A stretch of 64,000 nt of DNA from Rhizaria sp. SCN 62-66 (lineage: Eukaryota > Rhizaria, unplaced), in contig MEDY01000109.1 in assembly GCA_001724265.1 (NCBI GenBank), positions 1 to 64,000 on the forward strand, given 5' to 3'. The notes under the pieces were generated by a model. That model worked only from the letters and a program-made list of their open reading frames with translations, had not been told where the DNA came from and did not search any database. Positions 22,215 through 34,348 of the stretch are shown one piece after another. Position 1 is the stretch's first letter. Each line of letters begins with the position of its first letter. The position numbers and the translations under genes were made by a program.

Positions 22215-22852
22215 CGCGGCGGGGGGTGAATGGGCTGCGGCTGCCGCAGGTAAAGGGGAGCGAGGGGGCGGGGAGTCGGGAGTCGGGGGCGGACTTAGGG
22301 GGCCAGCAGAGAGGAAGAGAGGAAAAGCTGCGGGACAGGGCGGAGATAAGATGGAAATGATGAAAGAAATTGTGGACATCATGGATAGTGTGTGGGTCAC
22401 AATATACTTGTGCATAGTTTCGTTTGGCAGAATTATAACGGTGCTGGAGGGGGCCGCGGTGACTGGCAGAAGTGGGAAGAGAACATGCATGGAGGTCGGG
22501 TTTTAGGAGGGCGCACTGGGGCTCCCACAGACGAGTACACTCAATCCGAATTTCCAAAAATAGTCAAATACAAGAGTCACTACAACCCAGATACTTTTCG
22601 TCCGGAGAAGACGAACGCATTGCACAAGGAACTGTGCAATGCGAGAAGCCTTCAAGCAACCTTCCGCGTCATGACTCCTCGGATGCTAAATGAGGTCTAT
22701 TTTCATCTCTGCAGCATGCTTTCCCTGGACGTCAGCACGACTGTGTATAAGGATATCACGCTAGCGCAAACAGTTCTCTACATTATATTGTTGACATTAC
22801 TCTTGGAAGGTTTGTTACCCCTTTGATATCGCTCCATACAGGCGCCAGTCTG
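22215..22852. other. Divergent intergenic region with perfect hairpin
   Basis: About 640 bp between the carrier and the 1443-aa protein gene, both reading outwards. It holds a perfect inverted repeat at 22616-22643. An open frame at 22392-22826 is weak and not supported as a gene. Confidence 0.45.
22616..22643. other. Perfect 11-bp inverted repeat with 6-nt loop
   Basis: Arms CGCATTGCACA and TGTGCAATGCG surround AGGAAC. Located in the divergent spacer about 210 bp before the 22853 start; could be a dimeric-factor binding site or an RNA hairpin in a 5' leader. Confidence 0.9.
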
Positions 22853-25800
22853 ATGGACAACGGCTCGTAGCAGCCGACCCAGGGCTCTAACGCGTCTGCC
22901 GCGGACGCCTCTTCATCCGACTCGTCCCAACTCCTCCGCGACGCCCTTGCGCACGCATTGTTGTCCTTTCCCCGCGCCGCCCCGGCACCGCATCAGCCCC
23001 GCTGGCCTTCGGCCCTCGGTCCGTCCCCTCTGGAGACGACTCGGAGCAATATCAGCGGCGGCTACGACGGCAGCGACCACACTGCACACACTACCGCAAC
23101 GAGCTCAAGCTCCAGCGCCGACGCCCGCGGCGGTGCACACAATTACAGTAGCAACCACATTAGTCGCGGCCGCTTTGGCGCTGGCGTCGTCACCGTCGTC
23201 GCCGCCTCCTCTGCTTCTGGCCTTCACAACCATGACGACACTGACAGCGGCGGCAACGCGGCGAGTGCCAGCTCTGCGTCGCGCGAGCCCGCGCTGTGGG
23301 CCGAGGCGAGCAGCGGCACCGTGCGCCCCGTTTCTAGCTACTTGCCGTCTTTGCCGGTCACCGCCGCCGGCCGCGCCACACTGCGCACGCTGCTCTCCCT
23401 CGCTCTCGCGCACGCCGCCGCCCCAAACGACACCACAGCAGCACACACAGTCAGTCGCGCGAGCCCACAGTCTCAGTCGCAGTCTCAGTCGCTGTCGCCG
23501 TTCACCGTCCCCCTGTCGCGGCCCGCGGACCCGGCCGCGTCGGTGACCGTGGGCGCGCTCTGGCCGCTCGACGCGCGGCCCGCGCTTACGGCCGCCGCCG
23601 TCCGACCGGCGATTGTGTCGGCGCACAGGGGCTACATCGCCGCGCTCGCGGTCACGGGGGCGGAACTCACGGTCTTGAGTGCGCACGATAAGTCTCTTAT
23701 CACCACTAGCAGCGCTGACAACAAGTGCAGTGGCAGAGCCGCAGAGCCGGAGTGCGGCGATATCCAGACAGACGCTGAGAGTCACGCTGCAAACACAGAT
23801 GATGCTTCTGAGACTGCTGCTGCTGCTGCTGCTGCTGCTGATGATGCCGTGACTGTCGTCGTGACGATTGCTGCCGCGCCCATCGCCGCCTCATCAGACG
23901 CTACGGGCGCGAGCGCCAGCGCTGCCACCCCGGCGTTTGCCCCTGTCATCGCCCGCGTCGTCCACCGCTCTGCCGTTGACTCTGTCGTTGACTCTGCCGG
24001 TGACACCAACGACAGCGACGGTCCATACTCGGTGGGCGGGGGTTGCGCGCATCAGTCTCTCTCCGAGCTCCGCCAACTCCAAGTCTCCTTCGCCGCCGCT
24101 TTGGCGACCGCTCTCGCCGCCACGACTGCCCACGGTCACTCGGTGGTGCTCACGGTCACTCTCGCTGCGCCGATGCACCTCACGCTGCCGCAGGACTGCG
24201 CACAGTCGCTTGGCGACGGCGACCACTGCTCGCAGTCGCTGCCGGGGTTTGTGGCCGTTGCGGCCGCGACTGCTGCCGCCGCGCTAGCCGCTGCTGCGGC
24301 GACTGCAGTGTCAGCTCTGCGTCACACCAGTGACCGTGAGCAGGCGAGTGACGACGACGGTGCGAAGCTCCGCGCCCGTCTGCTCCTTACGGCTGCGTCT
24401 GCAGTTACAATCACATCAGCCGTCACTGCGGCTGCAAACACGGCACATGCGCAGACCGGGGGATTGCTGGGTCCCTGGCTTGACACGGTTGAGGTTGAGC
24501 GAGATGATACGCCGCGTGGATTCAATGTTAGGCCGCCACGCACCGGTGTTTCGACGCAGTCCCCGCGCTACTCGAGCGTGCTTACGGTCGTCTCGGAGAG
24601 TGTGGGCTCGACTGTGAGTGGAAGCGCGAGTCGGCAGAGGCTTGGTGACGGCGTGTGGCGCCTGCAGGAGCTGCTGCGCCCTCTGCTCGGTCTGCCTGCA
24701 CCCGCAGTCACCGCTGCCGCAGTTGCTGCTGGGGGTGCGACCGCTGCACTGCGCTCTGCGGTGACTCAAAAGGATGACGACGGTAACAACCTTGCTGCTG
24801 ACAACGACGATGACGGTGACAACGCCTACGATGTCGACATCGATGACGACGAGGCTGCGCACGACAACGTGTTGTTTGCTGCGACTGCAGGCGCTGGCGC
24901 TGCCTCGGCGGTTGCTGTTGCCGATCTAGCCGCAGTCGCGCGCGCGTCGCGCCAGTTCCTGCCCAGCTTCCTCGCTGCCGCCGCAGTCACTCTCCAACAG
25001 CAGCAACATCAGCGCACCGGGAGCGGCTGTGGGCTGACCGCACCTCTGCTGGTGCCGTGCGCTGCGTACCCGTCCCTCGCGCTCTCTCTGATGCCCACGG
25101 TCGGTCCCAGTCTCGTATTCGCTGGGCTCACGGGCGGTGAGTTAACCTCTGCGTCGCCGCCCATGCCCACGGTCACGACTGCGCTGGACGCTGCGAGCGC
25201 GCTTGTAACACGCCTCTCTGTTGCCGTCACCGCGAAGGCTCTCGCGCAGCACCCACTGCCCGACGACGAACAACACAAACATAGCCAAGCCGGCCGCCTC
25301 ACGCTGCAGCAACAGCAGCAGCTGCTGCTCGGCGGCGTCAGGATGAGTGCCAGCGGAGCCTGTCTGAAGCTGACGTGCCTACCCGCAACCCTGGCAGCTT
25401 TCCTTGTCTCACTCCAACAGCTCGACCCTCCGCCCGCTCACGGTAACTGTGCGACAGCGGTTTACGTCCCGGTCTCCGCACCCTTGTGGCCATTGCTCGA
25501 CTCTCCTCTGGCTCTCGCCGTGGCCACCTCAGTGCACGCGCCGCCGCTGGCCGCCGCTGTGCCCGCGTCCGCGCTCGCACTGAGCTCGCGGCACGGTCTA
25601 AGCACCCCCTTAGATGACGCCGTGCTGGTGGACGTGCCGCTGTCGCCGGCCGCCGTGCTGGCTTCGCTGCGGCGGCTGGCGCTGCTAGTGGCGCCTCCGC
25701 TCGCGCCGGGCAGGATCGGCGTCGCGGTGGCCGACGGGCTCACTGTCTGCACTGACGCCGACGGTGCGGCCAACTGCAACAAGAAGAGGGACGGTGCTGC

Positions 25801-27184
25801 GACGGGCGGTGCATCTGTTGTGACCGCTCATAGTAGTGGTGAGAGTGAGGAGCTGTGGGGCGAGGGCGTGGTCAGCGGCGCGCCATACTCACTGCCCTTC
25901 ATCACTGCAAAGCTTCTCGAGCAGCAGCAGCTCCCGAAGCCAGTGCAGCAGTGGCATGAGGTCAAGACGACGGCGAGCGCGCAGTCATCTGACTCACAGT
26001 TACAGGCGAGTTCTCAGCCGCAGCCAAAACTGGTGGGGTCTTCTGAAGAACTCGGCATCACTGTGTATGAAGGATATCATGACGTCAACGACGAGCACGA
26101 TAGTGAGACCAGCGGCGCGATTGCCCGCCACCGCGCTTCCCGCCAACAGCAGCAGCAGTCTCTCGCAGTGGTCAACGTCGCGCACAGTCTCTTCCGCAGC
26201 ACTGCTGCCCACGGTTACTCTGCTGCCCACGGTCACCTCGGGGCCCACGGTCACTCCGACTCGGCCGCGCACAGTCAGTCTCTGGCCGCCGCCGCACACA
26301 GCGGGCCAGAGCCACAGGGCCCGTGGCAGTGGGCGCTGCCGCGGCACCTCGCAGCGCTGCTGGCCGCGGCGGCGGAGGCAGACGCCACCTCGGCTTCCGC
26401 CGCGCTCGCTCTCGCGTTTGCATCACAGTTGCAGTCGCAGTCACCTGCGGGCTCACAGACAGGACAGAGTGGTGGTGCAGCGGGGGGAGCGAAGCCGTTT
26501 GGGCAAGACTTCTTCCTCGCGCGCCCGAAGGCCGCTGCGAACACGCTTGCGGTCACCGACGCGAGCGCTGGCCCGATCAGTGCGAATGCGAGCGCGGTTA
26601 TGACTGACTTTGCTGACAGCGCAAACGCCTCAGGTGAGGGCTTCAGTGCAGTCTCTTTTGCAAACCCGAAGTCTGTCGACTTTTCGGACCTCGGCGCGCT
26701 GCTGCGCATGGGCGCGGCTGCAGCGGCGGCGTCAGCTGCAGCGCCATCGTCTTCATCTTCATCACTCCCAACGGTAAATAACAGTGCTGATCCTGCTGCA
26801 CACAATAATAACATCAGTGTTAAGGGCATCACCCATGGCAACCACGAGAGCTTTCACAGTTGCTTCGACTCCGGCCTCGAGACCGCGCGCTCGCTGACTC
26901 CCGCCGCCGCCGCGCTCTCCGCCTCGGCGCGCGCGCTGCTGCCGCTAATCGGCGACCTGCCGCTTGCACAGTCACTCACGGCGCTCGCCGCGCTCTCCGC
27001 TTACAGGCCCGCCTCGGACTCTGGCAGCACTGTCGGCAACGGCGGCGCGGGGCCTGTCGGCAGTGCGTTTGTGGCTGCCGCGGGCGGGGCGGGGCCGCGG
27101 GCGCTGCGGGTGCGGCCCGCGGTGGTCGCGGCGTGCCGCGCGGCGGAGGCCGCTGTGGAGGCTGTGACGGGTCAGCAACAGTGA
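22853..27184 (+). CDS. 1443-aa Ala/Ser/His-rich protein, function unknown, in-frame TAG at codon 6
   Basis: The long standard-code frame has no ATG for roughly its first 400 codons. An ATG at 22853 is exactly in frame 35 codons before the first usable alternative start (TTG 22958) and is separated from it by a single TAG at 22868-22870. No GTACG donor lies upstream, so a spliced start is not supported. Reading TAG as an amino acid gives MDNGS-X-QPTQGSNAS and a continuous 1443-residue protein ending TGA. Composition is Ala/Ser/Thr/Val-rich, with a polyAla/acidic stretch near residue 320, an Asp-rich stretch near 640-665, SQSQ runs, His/Gly/Ser repeats near 1120-1150 (AHGHS type), and long moderately hydrophobic stretches without clear membrane helices. 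No family is recognised. Confidence 0.7.
22868..22870 (+). other. In-frame TAG read through as sense codon (codon 6)
   Basis: Codon 6 after the only in-frame ATG; the next codons are CAG CCG. All other codons up to TGA 27184 are sense. See the 45163 TAG for the second case. Confidence 0.65.
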
Positions 27185-27502
27185 GTTCCGCTGCTCGCCG
27201 CAGAACTCACTGCTAAGAGCGATCTGAAACTACTGAAGTGCACTTCCACTCAGTCGAAGGCTATCTAGACTCACATTTTCTTATGCTTTTTATTTATTTA
27301 TTATTCAAACCACATTATTTATTGATTAATTCGTCGTCTTGTCCTGTCAAATTCAACAGAATACAAACGTCTTTCACGCACGTGACAGGCAACGACCAGG
27401 TGTAACCAAATTGTGTCTGTATTCCAGAGATTGACCTTGCTTAGGGATTACACATTAATACATAGCACATTGTATCAACTTCGAAACATGTCAATAACTG
27501 AT
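27185..27502. other. Convergent intergenic region
   Basis: About 320 bp AT-rich 3' flank between the 1443-aa gene (+) and translocator 1 (-). Nothing else seen. Confidence 0.5.
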
Positions 27503-29157
27503 TCAATCGTCCTTGCTCTTCTTCTTCTTGGCGTCCTTTGTTTTCGTCACAACCACATCAGCCTTCGTAGCAACAGCATCCGCCGTCTTGGCATCAGCCG
27601 CCTTCGTCTTGTCATTCTTCAAAGACTTGATCATCTGGATAAGGTCCGCGCTCACCGCGTCAACGGGCGCTACCAGCGCGCGTACCGGCACCGCGACCGC
27701 GCCCACGGTCAGCGTCTTGTTCATCAAGTCGTTGGTGTCAACAAGCGCGACCACATCAGCATCAGCGTCACCCTCGCCGCCGTCGTTGCTGCCCGCGTCC
27801 ACAGCAGCCGCGGTGGCGGCGGCGTTCGCGGCAAATGCGGCGGCCGCGCTGTCGGTCTGCGCAGGCGCGGCGGTCTTGGCGGAGACGTACATGTAGAGGC
27901 CGACGCCGAGGAAGACAAGTACCATGCCGACGACAGCAGCGACTGTGGGCACGTTGCCGAACCAGATGATGCTACCGAGGGGGAGAGCGTAAAACAATAC
28001 GATCAGAAAAACGTGAGTTTATATGACAAATACATGAGCTTACGGTGTCAATGCTCTGTGCGGTGACACACTGTTTCAATTGTCAAGCATCAAGCAATAC
28101 TTAAAGATATGGCGAGTGGCATAGAACACATTGGAAGGGGTTTGCGAGCGACATACCTGGACACAATAACGCCGATGCGGCGCGTGACATTGCAGACCGA
28201 GTGCGTGAGCGGCGGGACCCGCATCATGACGGCGTACGACACCATGTTGTACACGAAGAAGGCGCCGGCGACAGTAAGCAGCCTCGTGAAAAACGCACAG
28301 CTCAGCAGCGCCGCCGCCGGGGTGACCGCCAGCGCGGCCAGCGCGCGGGAGACGGCCGCGGGCAGCAGCTGCGGCAGCGCGGCGGCGACAGGGGCGACGA
28401 CGGGGGCGAGCAGGGCCGGTGCAGCGATCGTGACGGGGGCCTCGGCGTAGAAGGCGGGGGCGACGGTACCGAAAAAGTCGTTGAGCGCGGGAAAGAGCGC
28501 GGGGTAACCAAAGAGCTGAGGCGCCTCGAGAGCGAGCCAAAGCGGCGCGGTGATGAGGAGGCTAGCCCAGGAGAGGAAGTAGTAGACGTTGACGCTGTTC
28601 AGGGGCTTGAGCGTGTTGCTGGCGATGAGTGTGCGGAGGACGAAGCAGACAGTCGAGGTGATCGCAAGCACAAAACCGGAGAGGGAAAACGCGGCGTCGC
28701 CGGTAGAGGTGAGCGCAACGCCGAGCACAATGGGGAGGATGGCGAGGTAGACGCCGAGCGGGAAACGCTTAGAGAAGAAGACCACGGACACGATGAGATT
28801 GATCAACGGGTCGGTGGACTTGAGCGTCTGCGCAAAGGAGATGGACACCTTGCCGTACGACATGTACGTCAGCAAAAAGCCGAGCGTTTGCGCGAGTGCA
28901 ATAGGGAGCGCCGGGCGCAGACCGACGAGTTTGCGCGCGTCCTGGTACGTCATCAGCGGGATAAAGTGGAAGAAGATGTACATGACGATGACGGAGAAAA
29001 GCATCGTAACGAGGAACATCGTGATGGGAAAGTTCCACACGGAAAGCACAGTCTTGGCCACGGTGTCGGAGACACTGGAAAAGACAGACCATGCCCCGAA
29101 GAGCATGATAAAGATCAATAAGCTCAGGAGCGTGAGCTTGCCGCTGCCTTGGCTCAT
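27503..29157 (-). CDS. Triose-phosphate/sugar-phosphate translocator family protein 1, two exons
   Basis: Drug/metabolite-transporter superfamily (TPT/SLC35-like) antiporter of phosphorylated sugars or nucleotide sugars in an internal membrane. Exon 1 (28157-29157, start MSQGSGKLTLL) ends phase 2 at GTATGT, the only donor in the window that is not GTACG. Exon 2 (27503-27971) follows a CTCGGTAG acceptor; product 489 aa, stop TGA. About ten hydrophobic helices. Family landmarks: QTLKSTDPLINLIVSVVFF (helix-5 Lys and SxxP region), SVCFVLRTL-like TSTVCFVLR, THSVCNVTRR and, across the splice, GVIVSSIIWFGN (final helices). The C-terminal tail is Ala-rich, ends in Lys/Asp, and is probably cytosolic. 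Paralogue of the next gene with the intron at the same place. The substrate is not determinable. Confidence 0.9.
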
Positions 29158-29897
29158 GACTCTGCAGAGCAAGCATACAAAAGAAGGATACCAGAAAGAA
29201 TATGAGCAATACAGGAAAGCTTATTAAAGGAGAGTTGATAATACTAATGTTAAAATTAAAAATGAGGACGACATTAACTTTGACGATCAATGAAGTGAGA
29301 TCCTGTGTATGGAAGTTAGTGGGCTCGGTCGCCATGCCGCGCGAACTCGAGCAAGAGCCAGAGGCAACTCGAAAAACGCACATAAATGCGGCTAGTACCA
29401 TGATACAAAACGATTGAGTTGACATGTTCCATTTAACTACACATACATTTTTTGTACACACTATACCTGCGTGTAATTCACAAATCCCTTGATTATCACC
29501 GTTGGGATCGACAAAAGCGTGGCGTGATTTCAAGTTAAGGCACATTTTGACTCCCATATATGTCAATAACTGCTTCAATTTCACGTGGATTCGAGAAAAT
29601 GACAAACATTCAGCACATGAAACACAACATGCTACGCTTACCTACCACACATTTATCATGTTCACACTGTCTCGCAACTTGAACATCCGGAGTTGCGACT
29701 GACAGATCTTACTGTATTGCGATTGGATAGTGCCGAAGCCGAGCTGTTAACAAAGAGGCGCAGCCTTATGGGACAAAATAGCAGATATGCCATGTTTAAA
29801 TACGGCTAAATATCAAAATGTGACATAAATAACGACAATAATTGACAATTTAAGCAACTACACTTTGTCGGTTTACCTTCGATAGACAATTGCTCGC
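29158..29897. other. Spacer between tandem translocator genes
   Basis: 740 bp, AT-rich, between the translocator 1 start and the translocator 2 stop, both on the minus strand. No additional gene supported. Confidence 0.5.
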
Positions 29898-31402
29898 TTA
29901 GGCGTGCTCCGACGTTGGCGCTTGAGATTCGGATGCTGCGGGTGTCACTGAGATAGCGTCAGAGGTAAGTTCAATCGCTTCGTCATCACGATCATCGGCA
30001 ACCCTCGCATACTGTCCATTCCTCTTGACTGTGCTGGCACTTGCACTACTCTCAGTTGCGGCCGTGGAGAGCGGCGAGTACTTGGCTTGCGCAGTGGCGA
30101 TGGCGTGCGCGTGCGACTGCACAGTGTAGAAATACGTGCCCACAAACACCGTGGTCATGCCGATGTATGACAGCCACGACACGGAGAGGCCAAACCACAG
30201 AATGCTGCGAAACAAATGGGAGACAATTACGGAGAGCAAATAAAAAGTGAATACGAGTAGCATGTCGAACCATGATTACAAATAACATCATTTGCACCTT
30301 TTGAACGAATTAACGCTGCCATTTTCACGATGCATTCGTGGACCAATAGCAGTGATTAATGAGCAACTCAATACTAAGATGATACGTATCATGTCAGAAG
30401 AGTGACGTACTTTGAGATAATGAGAACCGCCCTGCGCATGACGTTGCAGACCGAATGCGTAAGCGCACTCACCCGCATCAGCACAACGTATGACGCAATG
30501 TTATACAGCGCGAACGGTACGGCGACGAGGCACAACTTGCCAAGGAACACCGGGCTCATGAACACCACAGCGGGCGTTTTGGCGAGCGCAGTGCCTGCGA
30601 GCCACGCCACGGGGTGCGCGTGGTCATACAGCTCCGCAGACACGCCACCGAGCAGCGGCGTGAGCGGCGTGGCGTTGAAGAACAGCTGCGGCGCCTCGAG
30701 AAAGAGCCAGAACGGGACCGTGAGCGCGAGCGACAGCTTCGAGAGGTAATCGAAGACGTTGAAAGCGTCGAGCGGGCGCAACGTGTCCTTGGTGATGACG
30801 GCGCGGAGCACAAAGCACACGGTCGAGGTAAGCGCGAGCACCATGCCCAGCGCGTCGAAGCGCGCCTCGGCGACGGAGGTGAGCGCGACGCCGAACGCGA
30901 TAGGCGGCAGGGCTAGATAAACACCCCAGGGGAACGATTTGCCGAACAAGAGCACGGATAGCGCGAGGGTGATCAGCGTGTCGGCGGAGCGGATAATCTG
31001 GACGAAGGGGACCGAAACCTTGCTGTAAGCGACGTACGTCAGCACGTAGCCGAGCGACTGCGCGAACGCGATGATGAGGGAGCTGCGCAGTGAGACGAGC
31101 GCGGGCGCGTTTTGCTGCGGCGTTGCGCGGATGACGTGGAAGAGCAGCGCAAGCACGGCAATGGACGTTATTAGAGTGATGATAAACAGTGTGAGCGGAA
31201 ATGTCCAGCCACGCAGCACGACGCGCGCCGTGCCGTACGCGATGCTGGAGCAAAACGACCAGCAGAGGATCAACAGCGTTAACACTACACCTTCGCGGAC
31301 GCGGGGAGATAACAGAGCGTCAAAGCGCGAGACAGCGCTCACGGGGACATCAGTGGAGTCGCTCGCCGGAACATTGGATGCAGCGAAGGTCGTCGTGGCC
31401 AT
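29898..31402 (-). CDS. Triose-phosphate/sugar-phosphate translocator family protein 2, two exons
   Basis: Tandem paralogue of the preceding transporter. Exon 1 (30411-31402, start MATTTFAASNV) ends phase 2 at a GTACGT donor. Exon 2 (29898-30204) begins after a TTTCGCAG acceptor and restores LIISNILWFGLS; product 432 aa, stop TAA. Landmarks match paralogue 1: YVLTYVAYSKVSVPFVQIIRSADTLITL, TSTVCFVLRAVITKDTL, LEAPQLFF and LTHSVCNVMRRAVLIIS. The central loop between helices 7 and 8 is shorter than in paralogue 1. The same intron position and phase in both copies shows the intron predates the duplication. Probably a multi-pass Golgi, ER or plastid-type transporter; compartment and substrate unknown. 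Confidence 0.9.
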
Positions 31403-32205
31403 GGAATCAGCGTGTATGACACGGCTGGTGTGCAGTTGATGATGGCGGGCACGGATCGACCCGGCCTGGTCGGCTTACGGGGACAGGGTCTGTCGGTTTC
31501 AGATTAAGCGCGGTTAAAAAGACAAGTAATGAACAGCTATGAAAACACAATGGCCATACCATGGTGAGATACTACATTGAATACGACGAGTTTGTGGTGT
31601 CCTAACTGTTGTTGTTGGAAACGCCGACGATGCGCATCGATCGGGATCAGACTCGCAAAGAATATTCATGAATACTTTCTGTTGATGCCTGTGCTATCAC
31701 TGACATGTTGGGTGATCTAATTCTACATACAAATACATCGACATAAACTCGTTTAACGATGGTTTCACGGCACTGCATATGTAAATAAGATTGCATGTCT
31801 GTGCCAGTTGATGCGTTTTGCGTTTGTGGTGGACTAGTGTTTTTACGAACAGCTGCTCTGGGCCCACGGTCACCTCTGATGACGGTCAGTTTAGGCGACG
31901 ACGCGTTGCGTGGTGGCCGTCGCCGTCGAGGAAATGCCTGCTCGTTCAATCTACCAGAGGCCATATGGATTATATGTTTGACGTATGAAGCGACGATGTA
32001 GCTCTGAACATTGACCTTTCATGCGCTGCTCGCTCGGAAGTACACATATAACGCTGTCATTGATGCCGCAACAAGCGCGCCTCAGGTCTTTGCCTCACTT
32101 CTGCGTTTCTTTCTTTTTCTCTCGCTCACTGATTCCTTTTCGCGATATATTTCGTAGGTTCGCACGGCCCTCGTTGCGTACTACAAACACGTTAGCTTTG
32201 TTAGT
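31403..32205. other. Divergent intergenic region (translocator 2 / HMG-CoA reductase)
   Basis: About 800 bp between divergent starts. Contains an exact copy of the dispersed CCCACGGTCAC motif (31864-31874) in non-coding DNA and a pyrimidine-rich leader before 32206. No gene seen. Confidence 0.45.
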
Positions 32206-33763
32206 ATGTCCAAGTTTGCCCAGCTCGTCTGCAAGTTCCCCCGCGTTTCTTCAGTCGTACGTCCAACCCTCCCTCCTCTCGCGGAATCTCCTCAACACTT
32301 TCACCTTTTTGCATAATATCCATACCGTATCGCTCTCGCCAGCTGCGCTCTAAAACTCACTCCATTATCAACCTATCCCCCACTCTTGTTCATGTCGCAA
32401 CTGTAACTACAACAACAAACCGCAGTCCACCATCTCTGCCCGCGCCATGTCTGCCGCTTCCAACGCTAAGGCCACCCCGAGCCACAACACCGAGGCCACC
32501 CCGGCCGAGATCCGCGAGCGCTTCGCCAAGATGTCCGACGCCGAGATTGTCTCCCAGGTCGAGTCAGGCGCGATCCGCTTCTTCAACATCGAGCGCGACA
32601 TCGGCGACTCGACGCGCGCCGTCAAGGTGCGCCGCGACTACGTGCAGAAGAAGCTCGACAAGCCCGGCGTGCTCGACACGCTTCAGTACGAGCACTACAA
32701 CTACGAGGAAGTGCTCGGCCAGTGCTGCGAGAACGTTATCGGCGTGGTGCAGATCCCCGTCGGCGTCGCAGGCCCCATCGCCGTCGACGGCCATGAGTAC
32801 TTCCTGCCCATGGCCACCACCGAGGGCGCGCTTGTCGCCTCGGCCACGCGCGGCTGCAAGGCCATCCTCGAGTCCGGCGGCGCCTCCACGCAGGTGCTCC
32901 GCGACGGCATGACGCGCGCGCCCGTGCTCTCGGCCAACTCGGCCGCCGAGTGTGCCGAGGTCGCCCGCTGGCTCGAGGCCAACATCGACGACGTTAAGAC
33001 CGCCTTCAACTCGACGTCCAACTTCGCGCGCCTCCAGTCCGTGACGCCCTTTGTGGCCGGCCGCAACATCTTCCTGCGCTTCCGCGCCACCACGGGCGAC
33101 GGCATGGGCATGAACATGGTCGGCAAGGGCACCGATAAGGCGCTTTCGTTCCTGCTCGAGAAGTTCCCCCACCTCCGCGTCGTCGCGCTGTCCGGCAACG
33201 TATGCACCGACAAGAAGCCCTCCGCGATCAACTGGATCGAGGGCCGCGGCAAGTCGGTCGTCGCTGAGGCCGTGATCCCGCGCTCCGTCGTTGAGAAGAC
33301 GCTCAAGACGACCCCCGAGGCGATCGTCGAGGTCAACATCGCCAAGAACCTCGTTGGCTCCGCCATCGCTGGCTCCATCGGCGGCCAGAACGCGCACGCT
33401 AGCAACATCGTGACTGCGATGTACCTCGCGCTGGGCCAGGACCCCGCGCAGAACGTCGAGTCATCGACGTGCATGACGACGATGGAGATGACTGAGAGCG
33501 GTGACCTCTACGCCGCCGTGTCGATGCCCTCGATCGAGGTCGGCACCATTGGCGGCGGCACCATCCTCTCGCCCCAGTCGGCGTCCCTGCGTCTGCTCGG
33601 CGTCAAGGGCTCCGACGCCGCCGAGCCCGGCAAGAACGCGCGCCAGCTCGCGCGCCTTATCGCGTCCGGTGTGCTGGCCGGCGAGCTCTCGCTCATCGCC
33701 GCGCTGTCCTCGGGCCACCTCATCTCGGCACACATGGCGCTTAACCGCAAGCCCAAGGCGTAA
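32206..33763 (+). CDS. HMGCR: HMG-CoA reductase, class I catalytic domain only, with predicted mitochondrial presequence, two exons
   Basis: Reduces HMG-CoA to mevalonate with NADPH, the committed step of isoprenoid and sterol synthesis. The catalytic frame starts in exon 2 (32426-33763). A short exon 1 (32206-32256, MSKFAQLVCKFPRVSSV) precedes a GTACGT donor and a CCGCAG acceptor and joins in phase 0, giving 462 aa, stop TAA. If exon 1 is non-coding, the start is ATG 32447 (438 aa). The joined N-terminus has Lys/Arg and Ser but no acids for about 30 residues, typical of mitochondrial import. There is no membrane domain, unlike animal, fungal and plant enzymes. Catalytic residues seen: Glu150 (TTEGAL), Lys in DKKPSAINW, Asp242 (GDGMGMNM) and His453 (SAHMALNR). 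Trypanosomatids also have a membrane-free mitochondrial form, so the location is a reasonable inference. Confidence 0.93.
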
Positions 33764-34348
33764 GTGTGTAGTCAGCTAGCTCGAGCTAAGCAACGACTTA
33801 CCTTACTCCTCGTCTAAGTGTCCCGACTCCCTGTCTCTCTCTGCGTCTATGAAGTATCCTCACTGTGTATAATACTGTTTAGGTCTGGACATTCACGCTA
33901 TTATGTCCTGCTACAGCTATTGTGCTATGCATTGCTACTTTCTGGTGATGGTGATACTGACGATGAAGTTTAACAACGACGGTGGTGATTTTCTGTAAAT
34001 GATACAATAACGATACGATACGTGCTGATGATACTGATGCAGACCATAATTCTAATTTGACAGCTTTAATAACAACAACAAAGATAACAATGATAATACA
34101 TTCTGTGCGAACCTTCCTTCACAACAGCTTAACTCGGATCTACGATGAAACGTCACTTGCGCTTGAATTAATTTGATTGCTCTATGTATTGGCCTCCTTG
34201 ATATGTGTATATCATCATCACTAAGTATCATTACAGTTGCAGCTTGCAACTCACAGTCACATCTTGAGCATTGTCTCAAGGCAGGTCCGTGTCCCAATGA
34301 GCAAAAAGAGAATCACATGAGCTATCTTTGTTGTTGCCCAGACGCTCT
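33764..34348. other. Convergent intergenic region (HMGR / centrin)
   Basis: 585 bp AT-rich 3' flanks; GAT/AAC-type simple sequence, nothing coding. Confidence 0.5.

Noticed and set aside
22392-22826. 144-codon open frame upstream of the 1443-aa gene
   Set aside because: AT-rich, includes the perfect hairpin, has no homology and no GTACG donor to link it to the downstream gene.
23818-23845. CTG/CAG-type runs as disease-like expansions, also at 1141, 15755 and 38448
   Set aside because: They are short, interrupted, in frame and typical of this genome's low-complexity proteins; nothing suggests instability.
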